The position numbers and the translations under genes were made by a program. A stretch of 64,000 bases of DNA from a bacterium (GTDB taxonomy: Bacteria; Pseudomonadota; Alphaproteobacteria; Acetobacterales; Acetobacteraceae), in NCBI GenBank assembly GCA_026224825.1, contig JAMFRO010000067.1, positions 62,001 to 126,000 of the forward strand, read 5' to 3'. Of the stretch, positions 9,076 to 16,922 are shown piece after piece; position 1 is the first letter of the stretch, and each line of letters starts with the position of its first letter. The notes below the pieces were generated by a model. The model made no database searches, was not told the origin of the DNA, and saw only the letters and a list, made by a program, of their open reading frames with translations.

Positions 9076-9121
9076 GGGGTGAGGCTAGGCCCGATGCGGG
9101 TTTGGCGGCAAGGGTTGTTGA

Positions 9122-9604
9122 ATGACGAGAGTTTATACAGATTTGGCCAAGCCGGCTGATGTGGTGTCCTGGCTCGAGATCGTCCGGGAGGTTGAGCCTC
9201 TGTTTGGGCTGATGCCTGATTTTGAAAAGACGCTGTTGCGTAAGATTGAGCAAAAATCGGCGCTTTGTGTTCGTGCTGGCAATGAAGACGGGCCCACTGT
9301 TGTGCTGGGTGGGATGCTGCTTGGCGGCACCTCGGCGGATGGCTGGATCAGATGGCTTGCGGTCCGTGGTTCGGTGCGGCGGGGCGGAATTGGCAGGTGT
9401 TTGGTCAGAGCCGCGCTTGACCGCATGGGGGAGGCGGACACCATCTCGCTGGATACGTTTTGTGAAGAGATGGTCGCTGGCCGGCCGGCACGCAGGCTTT
9501 ATGCGCAAATGGGTTTTTCGCCGGGGGTGACGGGCGAGGCGGATGGTCAGTTGCGTCAGCGGTTTGTTTTGAGCCGGGTGCGGGAGATCGCCACACAGCA
9601 ATAG
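9122..9604 (+). CDS. GNAT family N-acetyltransferase
   Basis: A 160-residue putative acyl-CoA-dependent N-acetyltransferase. The acetyl-CoA-binding motif A appears as VRRGGIGRCLVRAALD (about 115-130), preceded by the strand DGWIRWLAV and followed by a C-terminal strand carrying YAQMGFSPG. The substrate is unknown. It is divergent from the nitrilase-family gene (46 bp between starts) and precedes the kinase-like gene by 8 nt, so it probably leads a two-gene operon. Confidence 0.8.
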   Translation: MTRVYTDLAKPADVVSWLEIVREVEPLFGLMPDFEKTLLRKIEQKSALCVRAGNEDGPTVVLGGMLLGGTSADGWIRWLAVRGSVRRGGIGRCLVRAALDRMGEADTISLDTFCEEMVAGRPARRLYAQMGFSPGVTGEADGQLRQRFVLSRVREIATQQ

Positions 9605-9612
9605 CGCGTAAG

Positions 9613-10383
9613 ATGCGGATTCAGAAAGATAGAGTGATGGCAAAAAGCGAGACTTTGAGGGCGAGGCTGCGGCATGTTTACTGGATTGGCGGTGGGAGCG
9701 GCGGCGGCAAGTCGACGATCGCCAGGCGGTTGGCTGATAGATATGGGCTGCGGCATTACGCCACGGACGAGACGATGGGGGACCATGCCCGCCGGACCGC
9801 GGCTGAGGACTGTCCGCTGATTTGCGCGTTTGCTGAAATGGATATGGATGAGCGGTGGGTGAACCGGTCTCCGGAGATTATGCTGGAGAGCTTTCATTTC
9901 TTTCGGGGGGAGTGTTTTGAGCGGATTGTTGAGGATCTGCTGGCGTTTCCCGCGGACCGGCGGGTGGTGGTTGAGGGGTTTCGGTTGCTGCCTGGTTTGG
10001 TGAAGCCGTTGCTTGATGTGATTGGGCAAAGTGTTTGGCTGCTGCCGACGGCGGAATTTCGGCGGAAGGCGTTTGAGAGCAGAGGGACGCTGTGGGACAT
10101 TGCGAGGAAGACCAGCAACCCGGAACGCGCGTTACAAAATCTGCTGGTGCGGGATGGGATGTTTACTGATCGGCTCAGGGAGGAGACGGCACGGGCTGGT
10201 CTGCCCGCCATTGAGATCGATGGTTTTGTGACTGAAGAGGCGCAGTTTGACCGTGTTGCCGGGCTGTTTGGTCTGTGGCGCGAGGAAAGCCTTGATTTAG
10301 GTAAAGCGGCTCTTGTTCAGACACGTTCGAGCGGCAGGTGTGGCAGCGGTGGCAGTTCAACTGTGATCTCGTCGTTGGGTTGA
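9613..10383 (+). CDS. P-loop NTPase / putative small-molecule kinase, unknown substrate
   Basis: The 256-residue protein carries a Walker A motif near the start (WIGGGSGGGKSTIARRLA, about 24-41), then DETMGDH and a VVVEGFRLLPG strand of the kind seen in nucleotide and shikimate-type kinases. A C-terminal RDGMFTDRLREE follows. I do not recognise a named family. The start may be the ATG at 9613 or at 9637. The last 67 bp overlap the 3' end of the convergent MOSC gene, so the final residues, rich in Gly and Ser, may be a recent extension. Confidence 0.65.
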   Translation: MRIQKDRVMAKSETLRARLRHVYWIGGGSGGGKSTIARRLADRYGLRHYATDETMGDHARRTAAEDCPLICAFAEMDMDERWVNRSPEIMLESFHFFRGECFERIVEDLLAFPADRRVVVEGFRLLPGLVKPLLDVIGQSVWLLPTAEFRRKAFESRGTLWDIARKTSNPERALQNLLVRDGMFTDRLREETARAGLPAIEIDGFVTEEAQFDRVAGLFGLWREESLDLGKAALVQTRSSGRCGSGGSSTVISSLG

Positions 10384-10880
10384 ACAACGCCACCCTCACG
10401 TACCACCGTCATGATGCCAGCCTTGAGGATGACTTCGCCATTCGGCCCGCGACCAAGGACGGCGGCTAACAGCCCGCTCTGAAAGCGCTCGATCTGAGCG
10501 CACGGGTTGCGCAGACCTGTCACTTCCAGGACCACTTTCTGTCCAATCTGAAGAAGGCTGCCGCGCGGTAGGCCGAGCAAATCGACGCCTCGCGTGGCGA
10601 TGTTCTCGCCCATGTCGCCGGGTGAAACCTGGAAGCCCTTGTGGCTGAGCTCATCAAATAACTCGGTGTGGATGAGATGAACCTGCCGCAGGTTTGGTTG
10701 GGTGGGATCGGCGGCTACGCGGGAGCGGTGCTGGACCGTGATCCCTGTGTGCGCGTCGCCTTCAACGCCGCGCCCGGCAATGATTGTGATCGCGGTGACC
10801 GGGGCCTTGGAGAAGCGATGCTCGCCATCCCTGGCCACGGCGACGACGAAGCCATTGGTTTTGTCCGTTTGCAGCGCCAT
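10317..10880 (-). CDS. MOSC domain-containing protein
   Basis: A 187-residue MOSC-domain protein, related to the C-terminal domain of molybdenum cofactor sulfurase and to YiiM. Visible signatures are GRGVEGDAHTG (about 36-46), HLIHTELFDEL, PGDMGENIATRG and LRNPCAQIERFQ, which carries the conserved cysteine. Members bind Mo cofactor or handle sulfur transfer. The ATG at 10880 was chosen because an in-frame upstream region has no family similarity; another ATG exists near 10961. No molybdenum genes are nearby. Confidence 0.85.
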   Translation of the reverse strand: MALQTDKTNGFVVAVARDGEHRFSKAPVTAITIIAGRGVEGDAHTGITVQHRSRVAADPTQPNLRQVHLIHTELFDELSHKGFQVSPGDMGENIATRGVDLLGLPRGSLLQIGQKVVLEVTGLRNPCAQIERFQSGLLAAVLGRGPNGEVILKAGIMTVVREGGVVQPNDEITVELPPLPHLPLERV

Positions 10881-10989
10881 GCGGTTTTCTACCGCATAAT
10901 GAGAACGGGTGCTACAGGTCGAAGCGGCGGATTTGGGCCGCTTGCTGGCAGTTTTATTCGTCATTTCCGCGACAGTGGGAAGCTGTGGC

Positions 10990-11037
10990 GCCCTTGGGCT
11001 GGGGAGCTGGAGATCCCCGCCTGCGCGGGGATGACGG
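10990..11037. repeat. REP-like palindrome
   Basis: The hairpin GATCCCCGCctgcGCGGGGATGACG is preceded by CTTGGGCTGGGGAGCTGG, as in the copy at 1876-1921. It lies in the 324-bp gap between the divergent MOSC and rplY genes, which otherwise holds only the rplY leader features. Confidence 0.85.
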
Positions 11038-11086
11038 GAGGGGGGTGGGGATGGCGGTGGTTTTGAGGGCCCTTGGCGCGGGCTAA

Positions 11087-11193
11087 TTGTTGAGTTTTTC
11101 CCCGGTTCGGTATACACCCCGCCCGCCGGCACCCCTGGAGGCCGGCTTTTGTTGTTTTTCCGGCTTCCGTGGCGGAAGCCGTTGTTGTTTTTA
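11087..11193 (+). promoter_or_regulatory. rplY promoter and leader with two terminator-like hairpins
   Basis: TTGTTG (11087-11092) and TATACA (11111-11116), 18 bp apart, form a plausible sigma-70 promoter. The expected leader then contains GCCGGC...GCCGGCTTTTGTTGTTTTT (11125-11159) and CGGCTTCCG-TGG-CGGAAGCCG followed by TTGTTGTTTTT (11161-11192), ending just before the rplY ribosome-binding site. Either hairpin would act as an intrinsic terminator on this strand, so attenuation of rplY is possible. Confidence 0.45.
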
Positions 11194-11204
11194 TGGAGCG
11201 TAAA

Positions 11205-11861
11205 ATGGCCAATTATGAAGCGATTGAGGCCTCTGCGCGTTCGCGTGCCGGCAAGGGGGTGGCGCGGGCGACGAGGCGTGAGGGCAAGGTGCCCGGCGTG
11301 ATTTATGGTGCGAAGCAGGAGCCGGCGCTGATCGCGCTCGACCCGCGCGTCATCCTGAAAGAGCTGAAGCGTGGCGGCTGGCGTTCGCGCCTGTATGAGA
11401 TTCAGACCGGCACGGAAAAGACCCGCGCTTTGCTGCGCGATGTGCAGTTCCACCCCGTGACCGACCAGCCTGAGCATGTGGACTTCCAGCGCCTGGTCCC
11501 TGGCGAGCCGGTGCGCGTGGCGGTTGCCGTGAAATTCCTGAACGAAGCTACGAGCCCCGGCTTGAAGCGTGGCGGCGTGCTGAACGTGGTGCGCAGCAAG
11601 GTAGAGGTTGTGGTCGATCCGGATCATATCCCGGAGCATTTCGATATTGATCTGGCCTTGCTGGACATTAACGACAGCGTCCATTTCCATGACCTCAAGG
11701 GCACTGAGCATAGCAAGCCGGCGATTGCCGGCGACTTTGTGGTGGCGACGATTGCGCCGCCGCTGGTGACCGCCGAGCAGCTTGCTGCCGAGGCCGCCGC
11801 TGCCGCCGCTGCCGTTGCCGCTAAGGGCGCCAAGGGTAAGGGCGCGCCGAAGAAGAAGTAA
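11205..11861 (+). CDS. rplY: 50S ribosomal protein bL25, Ctc form
   Basis: bL25 binds 5S rRNA in the large ribosomal subunit. The 218 residues are the long Ctc-type form: N-terminal 5S-binding beta-barrel (SRAGKGVARATRREGKVPGV), a TL5-like C-terminal domain, and an Ala/Lys tail (about 190-218). The ATG at 11205 has GGAGCG ahead of it. The next gene, pth, starts 12 nt after the stop, an order that is standard in many bacteria. Confidence 0.95.
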   Translation: MANYEAIEASARSRAGKGVARATRREGKVPGVIYGAKQEPALIALDPRVILKELKRGGWRSRLYEIQTGTEKTRALLRDVQFHPVTDQPEHVDFQRLVPGEPVRVAVAVKFLNEATSPGLKRGGVLNVVRSKVEVVVDPDHIPEHFDIDLALLDINDSVHFHDLKGTEHSKPAIAGDFVVATIAPPLVTAEQLAAEAAAAAAAVAAKGAKGKGAPKKK

Positions 11862-11873
11862 CTGCTTCGCGCC

Positions 11874-12458
11874 ATGCTGCTTTGGGTGGGCCTCGGCAAT
11901 CCTGAACCGGGCATGGCGCGGAACCGGCATAACATCGGCTTTATGGCCGTTGATGCGATTGCGTCCCGCCACGGTTTTACGCCGTGGCGGTCGCGTTTTA
12001 AGGGGTTTTACGCGGAAGGCCGCGTAGGTGAGGCCCGTGTGCTGCTGCTGAAGCCGATGACCTATATGAATCTGTCGGGTGAGTCGGTGCAGGCGGCGGC
12101 GTCCTTCTTTAAAATCGAGCCTGATGCCATAACCGCTTTTCATGACGAGCTGGACCTGGCGCCGGGTAAGGTGCGGGTGAAGAAGGGCGGCGGCAATGCC
12201 GGGCATAATGGCTTGCGCAGTATGGACCGGCATCTGGGCGGGCCGGATTACTGGCGGGTGCGGCTTGGTATTGGCCACCCCGGTGATAAGGCGCTGGTGA
12301 CCGGCCATGTGCTGGGCGATTTCGCCAAGGTGGATAAGGAATGGCTGGTTCCGTTGCTGGACGGGCTGGCGGGCGTTGCGGATTTGCTGGCGGCGCAAAA
12401 ACCGGAAGATTTTATGACGCGCATTGCGCGGTTGATGGAGCCGAAAAATGGGGTTTAA
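11874..12458 (+). CDS. pth: Peptidyl-tRNA hydrolase Pth
   Basis: Pth releases tRNA from peptidyl-tRNA dropped by the ribosome. The 194-residue protein shows GLGNPEPGMARNRHNIGF with the catalytic histidine (about 20), KPMTYMNLSGES (about 62-73), FHDELDLAPG with the conserved aspartate, and GGGNAGHNGLRS. The last 11 bp overlap the ychF start, so the two are translationally coupled. Confidence 0.97.
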   Translation: MLLWVGLGNPEPGMARNRHNIGFMAVDAIASRHGFTPWRSRFKGFYAEGRVGEARVLLLKPMTYMNLSGESVQAAASFFKIEPDAITAFHDELDLAPGKVRVKKGGGNAGHNGLRSMDRHLGGPDYWRVRLGIGHPGDKALVTGHVLGDFAKVDKEWLVPLLDGLAGVADLLAAQKPEDFMTRIARLMEPKNGV

Positions 12459-13542
12459 TTGTGGGATTGTCGGGCTGCCGAATGTTGGCAAGTCCACCCT
12501 GTTTAACGCGCTTACCGCGACGGTGGCCGCACAGGCCGCGAATTATCCGTTTTGCACGATAGAGCCCAATGTTGGCCGTGTGGCGGTGCCGGATACGCGG
12601 CTGGGGGTGCTGGCGGAGATTGGTAAATCTGTGAAGATTGTGCCGACCAGCCTGGAGTTTGTGGATATTGCCGGGCTGGTGCGCGGGGCCTCCAAGGGCG
12701 AGGGGCTGGGCAACCAGTTTCTGGCGAATATTCGCGAGGTGGATGCCATCGTGCATGTGCTGCGGTGTTTTGAGGATGATGACGTGACCCATGTGGAGGG
12801 GTCCATCGACCCCGTGCGGGATGCGGAGACGGTTGAGACCGAGCTGATGATCGCGGATTTGGACAGCTTAACCAAGCGCGTGCCGATGCTGCAGAAGAAG
12901 GCCAAGAGCAATGATAAGATTGCGGCGGCCGATCTGGCGTTGATCGAGCCGTTGATTGCAGCACTTGAGGCGGGGCACCCGGCGCGGACCGCTATTCCCA
13001 AGGGCGAGGAAGAGGCGGTGAAGCGGCTTAACCTGCTGACCTCCAAGCCTGTGCTTTATGTGTGCAATGTGGAGGAGGCTGCCTCCGCTACCGGTAATGC
13101 GCAGAGCGAGCGTGTGGCTGTGATGGCCAAGGCGCAGGGGGCGGGGCATGTGATTATCTCGGCCGCGATTGAGGCTGAGGTTTCGCAATTGCCGGAGGAG
13201 GATCGAGCTGGGTTTCTGGCGGATCTGGGGCTGGTGGATAGCGGGCTGGACCGGATTATCCGGGCGGGGTTTTCGCTGCTGGGGCTGATTACGTATTTTA
13301 CGGTGGGGCCTAAGGAGACGCGGGCCTGGACGATTATTAAGGGTACCAAGGCGCCTGGGGCGGCTGGGGTTATTCATGGCGATTTCGAGCGGGGTTTTAT
13401 TGCCGCCGAGACGATTGGGTATGAGGATTATGTGGCCGGTAAGGGCGAGGCCGGGGCGCGGGATGTGGGTAAGCTCAAGATTGAGGGCAAGGAATACGTT
13501 GTTAAGGACGGCGATGTGTTGTTGTTCCGGTTTAACGTCTGA
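12448..13542 (+). CDS. ychF: Redox-regulated ATPase YchF (OLA1 family)
   Basis: YchF is a ribosome-associated P-loop ATPase of the Obg/HflX group linked to translation and oxidative stress. The 364 residues include [15 protein letters not shown] (about 7-21), a switch II region [23 protein letters not shown] in place of the NKxD guanine specificity motif (consistent with ATP use), and a C-terminal TGS domain ending [11 protein letters not shown]. It overlaps pth by 11 bp and closes the rplY-pth-ychF operon. Confidence 0.96.
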   Translation: MGFNCGIVGLPNVGKSTLFNALTATVAAQAANYPFCTIEPNVGRVAVPDTRLGVLAEIGKSVKIVPTSLEFVDIAGLVRGASKGEGLGNQFLANIREVDAIVHVLRCFEDDDVTHVEGSIDPVRDAETVETELMIADLDSLTKRVPMLQKKAKSNDKIAAADLALIEPLIAALEAGHPARTAIPKGEEEAVKRLNLLTSKPVLYVCNVEEAASATGNAQSERVAVMAKAQGAGHVIISAAIEAEVSQLPEEDRAGFLADLGLVDSGLDRIIRAGFSLLGLITYFTVGPKETRAWTIIKGTKAPGAAGVIHGDFERGFIAAETIGYEDYVAGKGEAGARDVGKLKIEGKEYVVKDGDVLLFRFNV

Positions 13543-13695
13543 GAAATTACCCTGATGTTCCAAGGGGAACATCAGGGCCGGACAAGGTGGCACGTTCTTA
13601 AAATACCAACCGGGCACCGGCTCCGAGCGCCTTACGCCTTAGTAGGTATATGTTGTAACCGTAAGTATGTTGGCCCCAGAATTGGCGATCATAAG

Positions 13696-14079
13696 ATGCA
13701 TGGATTTAGTTTAGATTTTCGCCTGCATTTTATTAAAACCGTCAGAATGTCATTTCTGTTGTTTGCTTTTATGGCCGCTCCAGTGGCTAATTCAAAGGAG
13801 CTGAACTCGATGACAGAACCAGAATTCAAGGCGTATACGATTGCGCTCGAATTATTTAAAGAAAAGGAAAAAGGCGCTTACCTAAAAAACTTTGATGTTA
13901 AAGTCCGTGATCATAGTGACGCATATGAAGTGATATTTATTCCCAAACAGGTTGCGACAGAAAATCGTGAAGGCACCGTCACACTTTCTCTAGGAGGTAA
14001 AACGGCTTATGGACGAGAGGTTCATTATTTGATTTCAAAAATCGGCTATAAGGTTATTCGAACATCTTTTGCGCGGTAA
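13696..14079 (+). CDS. Hypothetical secreted protein, AT-rich orphan
   Basis: A 127-residue Lys-rich protein. A hydrophobic stretch, MSFLLFAFMAAPVANS, lies at residues 18-33 and resembles a signal peptide, so the true start may be the ATG at 13747. The mature part ends GREVHYLISKIGYKVIRTSF, with no recognised family. Base composition is clearly more A+T-rich than the neighbours and codon choice differs (AAA, GAA, ATT), which suggests acquisition by transfer. No strong ribosome-binding site was seen. It is flanked by the rplY-pth-ychF operon and a hairpin cluster. Confidence 0.55.
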   Translation: MHGFSLDFRLHFIKTVRMSFLLFAFMAAPVANSKELNSMTEPEFKAYTIALELFKEKEKGAYLKNFDVKVRDHSDAYEVIFIPKQVATENREGTVTLSLGGKTAYGREVHYLISKIGYKVIRTSFAR

Positions 14080-14306
14080 TTTACCCCACCGATCTGTTTT
14101 CGTGAGGCAGCTGCAAGATGGCTGGATCGTGCAAGCCGCAAGGATGGGTGGAGTGCTGCGGAACCCATCGCTTTCTCGTTTTTTCGCCGCCCCTTTTTGC
14201 ATCCATCCTCCCTTCATGTGCTCGCCCGTCCAGGACGCTCGCCATGCTCGCCCTTTGGGCTGCGCGTGGCTCCGCGCCGCTTCGCGGTGGCCGCTGACGA
14301 AGAAGG

Positions 14307-14437
14307 AAGCAGCAGCTTTTTGAAAAAAGCTGCACCAAAAACTTTTGAACTTGGGGGCATGGGCGGTAGCAGCGCTACCGCCCATGCCCCCAAGTTCAAA
14401 AGTTTTTTTGGGTACCTTTTTGTTCACAAAAAGGTAC
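14307..14437. terminator. Cluster of three strong hairpins incl. a 34-bp stem; bidirectional terminator
   Basis: The 361-bp gap 14080-14440 between convergent genes has no credible gene. It holds GCAGCTTTTT-GA-AAAAAGCTGC (14312-14333), a near-perfect 34-bp stem at 14337-14407 (30 bp of it, 14341-14370 with 14374-14403, exact around a 3-nt AGC loop), and GTACCTTTTTG-TTCA-CAAAAAGGTAC (14412-14437). A/T tracts on both sides suit termination on both strands. Positions 14307-14347 recur exactly, inverted, at 47022-47062. Confidence 0.85.
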
Positions 14438-14440
14438 TGC

Positions 14441-15118
14441 TTAAATCGTCTTGGGTGGTTTTTTCGTGGCTGGTACTGGGGTTTTCTCGTTGTAGGTACA
14501 CCAGGCAGCACCTGGGCAGCGCCAGCATTCCGGCGTGCGGGCTTTGCACAGATACCGCCCGTGCAGGATGAGCCAGAGATGGGCGGGTTTGAGCATGTCT
14601 TTCGGGATGCGCTTGACCAGGCCGTCCTCCACGGCACGGGTGGTGCTGCCGGGGGCCAGGCCGGTGCGGTTGCCGAGGCGGAAGATGTGCGTATCCACCG
14701 CCATGGTCGCCTGGCCGAAAATCTCGTTAAGCACGACGTTGGCGGTTTTGCGGCCTACGCCGGGCAACGCCTCCAGCGCCTCGCGCTCGCCGGGCACTTC
14801 ACCGCCGTGGCGCTCCACGAGCAGGAGCGACAATGCCGCCACGTTTTTGGCCTTGGCATTCCACAGCCCGATGGATTTGATGAACGGGCCTATCCCCGCC
14901 TCGCCCAGTTTCGCCATGGCGGCGGCATCCGGCGCGGCTTTGAACAAAGCGGGGGTTACTTTGTTCACCGCCACATCGGTGGTCTGGGCGGACATCACCA
15001 CGGCCACCAGCAGTTGGAACGGGGTGGCGTAGTGCAATTCCGTCTTCGGGTCCGGGTTGCCGGCGGCGATGGCGGTGAGGAAGGCCGGAATATCGGCGCG
15101 TTTCATGAGTTTCGGCAT
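14441..15118 (-). CDS. nth: Endonuclease III
   Basis: Nth is the base-excision-repair glycosylase/AP lyase for oxidised pyrimidines. The 225 residues contain the helix-hairpin-helix LPGVGRKTANVVLNE with the catalytic lysine, VDTHIFRLGNRTGLA with the catalytic aspartate, and a C-terminal [4Fe-4S] ligand set C-X6-C-X2-C-X5-C in LCKARTPECWRCPGAAWC. The ATG at 15118 gives the normal N terminus. It is divergent from the DUF2244 gene, with 42 bp between starts. Confidence 0.95.
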   Translation of the reverse strand: MPKLMKRADIPAFLTAIAAGNPDPKTELHYATPFQLLVAVVMSAQTTDVAVNKVTPALFKAAPDAAAMAKLGEAGIGPFIKSIGLWNAKAKNVAALSLLLVERHGGEVPGEREALEALPGVGRKTANVVLNEIFGQATMAVDTHIFRLGNRTGLAPGSTTRAVEDGLVKRIPKDMLKPAHLWLILHGRYLCKARTPECWRCPGAAWCTYNEKTPVPATKKPPKTI

Positions 15119-15160
15119 TTTATCCTTGGGGGCAATCCGGCTGCGCGCAATATATGCGGT

Positions 15161-15667
15161 ATGGATGCGCCATCGGGCAATCATGGGGTTTTGTATTTTG
15201 AGGCGGAGCTGCGGCCGCATCGCAGCCTGTCGCGCAAGGCGCTGCTGTGCGTGCTGGGGGGGATGGCGCTGGGCTCGCTTTATGTGACCACGCTGATGTA
15301 TTTTATGGGGGCCTGGCCGGTTATCGGGTTTAATGGGGCGGATATTACGCTGGCGGCGCTGCTGTTCTGGCTTAACAGCCGGGCGGCGCGGGCGCGCGAG
15401 ATTATCCGGCTGTATGATGCGGTGTTGGAAATCACTAACATCTCGCCCAGCGGTAAGGAGCAGGTCACCACGATCTCGCCGGATTGGGCTAAGGTGGAGC
15501 TACAGGAGCGCCCCGGCGTTGTGCCGAGGCTGCTGGTGCGGGCGCGCAATGCGGTGGCGGAGGTGGGGCGGCAGCTTGGTGAGGCGCAGAAGCGGGATCT
15601 GGCTGGGGCGCTCGACCGCGCGCTGGTGCGGCGGCGGTCGCCGCGCTTTTCGAACCCAAACCCATAA
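15161..15667 (+). CDS. DUF2244 domain membrane protein
   Basis: A 168-residue protein with an N-terminal FEAELRPHRSLS segment, two closely spaced transmembrane helices (about 29-48 and 51-69) and a soluble part carrying WLNSRAARAREIIRLYD and SPDWAKVEL. This matches the DUF2244 family found next to nth in many alphaproteobacteria; the function is unknown. Its stop overlaps the start of the Nudix gene (TAATG), so the two are coupled. Confidence 0.85.
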   Translation: MDAPSGNHGVLYFEAELRPHRSLSRKALLCVLGGMALGSLYVTTLMYFMGAWPVIGFNGADITLAALLFWLNSRAARAREIIRLYDAVLEITNISPSGKEQVTTISPDWAKVELQERPGVVPRLLVRARNAVAEVGRQLGEAQKRDLAGALDRALVRRRSPRFSNPNP

Positions 15668-16089
15668 TGGCCAATTCCGGGACAATTCACATCGCCGCCG
15701 CCCTGCTGAACCGGCCGGACGGTTATACTTTGCTGGTCCGAAAGCGTGGCACGGCGGCGTTTATGCAGCCGGGCGGCAAGATTGAACCGGGCGAAGACCC
15801 GGTAGAAGCTTTGTGCAGGGAATTGCACGAGGAGCTCGGTCTCACGGTAAAAATGGATGAACCCCGCGACCTCGGCCGGTTTACCGCACCGGCCGCGAAT
15901 GAGGCGGCCTGGATTGTCGAGGCCGAGATTTTCCAGCTTGAGCTGAATGGTGCCGTGACATCGGCGGCCGAGATCGAGGAAATTGCCTGGGTCGATCCGT
16001 CATCCCCTGGCGCGCTGCTTGGCGCGCTGCTTCTGGCGCCTCTCACCCGGGACCATGTTCTGCCCCTCTGTATAAAGGCTGCGCCTTGA
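15667..16089 (+). CDS. Nudix hydrolase
   Basis: A 140-residue pyrophosphohydrolase with a complete Nudix box from about residue 37: GGKIEPGEDPVEALCRELHE followed by ELGL. This matches G-x5-E-x7-R-E-U-x-E-E-x-G-U. Nudix enzymes cleave nucleoside diphosphates linked to other groups, often damaged nucleotides; the substrate here is not determined. It overlaps the DUF2244 gene by one base and ends 10 bp before the convergent upp gene. Confidence 0.9.
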   Translation: MANSGTIHIAAALLNRPDGYTLLVRKRGTAAFMQPGGKIEPGEDPVEALCRELHEELGLTVKMDEPRDLGRFTAPAANEAAWIVEAEIFQLELNGAVTSAAEIEEIAWVDPSSPGALLGALLLAPLTRDHVLPLCIKAAP

Positions 16090-16099
16090 TCGGCGGCGG

Positions 16100-16723
16100 C
16101 TATTTCGTGCCGAAGAAGCGGTCGCCGGCGTCGCCCAGGCCGGGGCGGATGTAGGCGTGGTCGTCCAGTTGGCGGTCCAGGCCGGCGGCGAAGATGGGGA
16201 TTTCCGGGTGGGCGGCCTGGAATGCCGCCACACCTTCGGGGGAGGCGATGAGGCAGACGAATTTGATGGATTTTGCGCCGGCTTGTTTTAGCCGCGTTAC
16301 CGCGGCGATGGCGGAGTGGCCGGTGGCCAGCATGGGGTCGAGGACGATGGTTAAGCGCTCTTCCAGCGCGTCCGGGACTTTGAAGTAATATTCCACGGGT
16401 TCGTGGGTGGCGGGGTCGCGGTAGAGGCCGACATGGCCGACGCGGGCGGCGGGGACGAGGTCCAGCATGCCGTCCAGAATGCCTTCGCCCGCGCGCAGGA
16501 TGGAGATGAAGCAGAGTTTTTTGCCCTGCACCTGGACCGCCTGCATGTCCTCCAGCGGGGTGGTGATGGTGATGGGCTCCAGGGGCAGGTCGCGCAGGAC
16601 TTCGTAGCCCAGGAGGAGGGAGATTTCGCGGGCGAGGCGGCGGAATTCGCCGGTGGTGGTTTTACTCCGGCGCAGCAGGGTTAGTTTGTGCTGGACGAGT
16701 GGGTGGTCGATGATTGTCAGCAT
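16100..16723 (-). CDS. upp: Uracil phosphoribosyltransferase
   Basis: Upp salvages uracil with PRPP to make UMP. The 207-residue protein has the PRPP loop [16 protein letters not shown] (about 128-143), the uracil-binding C-terminal [17 protein letters not shown] and the family N terminus [12 protein letters not shown]. It is a lone gene, convergent with the Nudix gene; the 199 bp beyond its start hold only a REP element. Confidence 0.96.
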   Translation of the reverse strand: MLTIIDHPLVQHKLTLLRRSKTTTGEFRRLAREISLLLGYEVLRDLPLEPITITTPLEDMQAVQVQGKKLCFISILRAGEGILDGMLDLVPAARVGHVGLYRDPATHEPVEYYFKVPDALEERLTIVLDPMLATGHSAIAAVTRLKQAGAKSIKFVCLIASPEGVAAFQAAHPEIPIFAAGLDRQLDDHAYIRPGLGDAGDRFFGTK

Positions 16724-16828
16724 TTTTTTGCCTGAATCGGAATGGCGGCCATGGTGCGGAGTTTAACTTAAAATTGCCGGTCGGCAATGACGCGTTATTC
16801 CGGCGAAAATGGGGATATTCTCTGCGGA

Positions 16829-16866
16829 TATGGGAGCGAGAGATCCCCGCCTGCGCGGGGATGACG
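16829..16866. repeat. REP-like palindrome
   Basis: ATATGGGAGCGAGAGATCCCCGCctgcGCGGGGATGACG is the only recognisable feature in the 199-bp gap between upp and the chvG 3' end. It matches the copies at 1876 and 10990. Confidence 0.82.
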
Positions 16867-16922
16867 AGGAGGGGGCGCGGGGATGCGGGGGATGATGGGA
16901 GGGGGGTGACGGGGTTTGCGCG

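Noticed and set aside
10881..12497. A very long minus-strand open frame extending the MOSC gene to 12497
   Set aside because: The upstream part is antisense to rplY and pth, Arg/Pro/His-rich and without domains; the MOSC domain starts after 10880.
14345..15160. A long plus-strand open frame leading into the DUF2244 gene
   Set aside because: It runs antisense over nth and through a hairpin cluster; only the part from 15161 shows family features.
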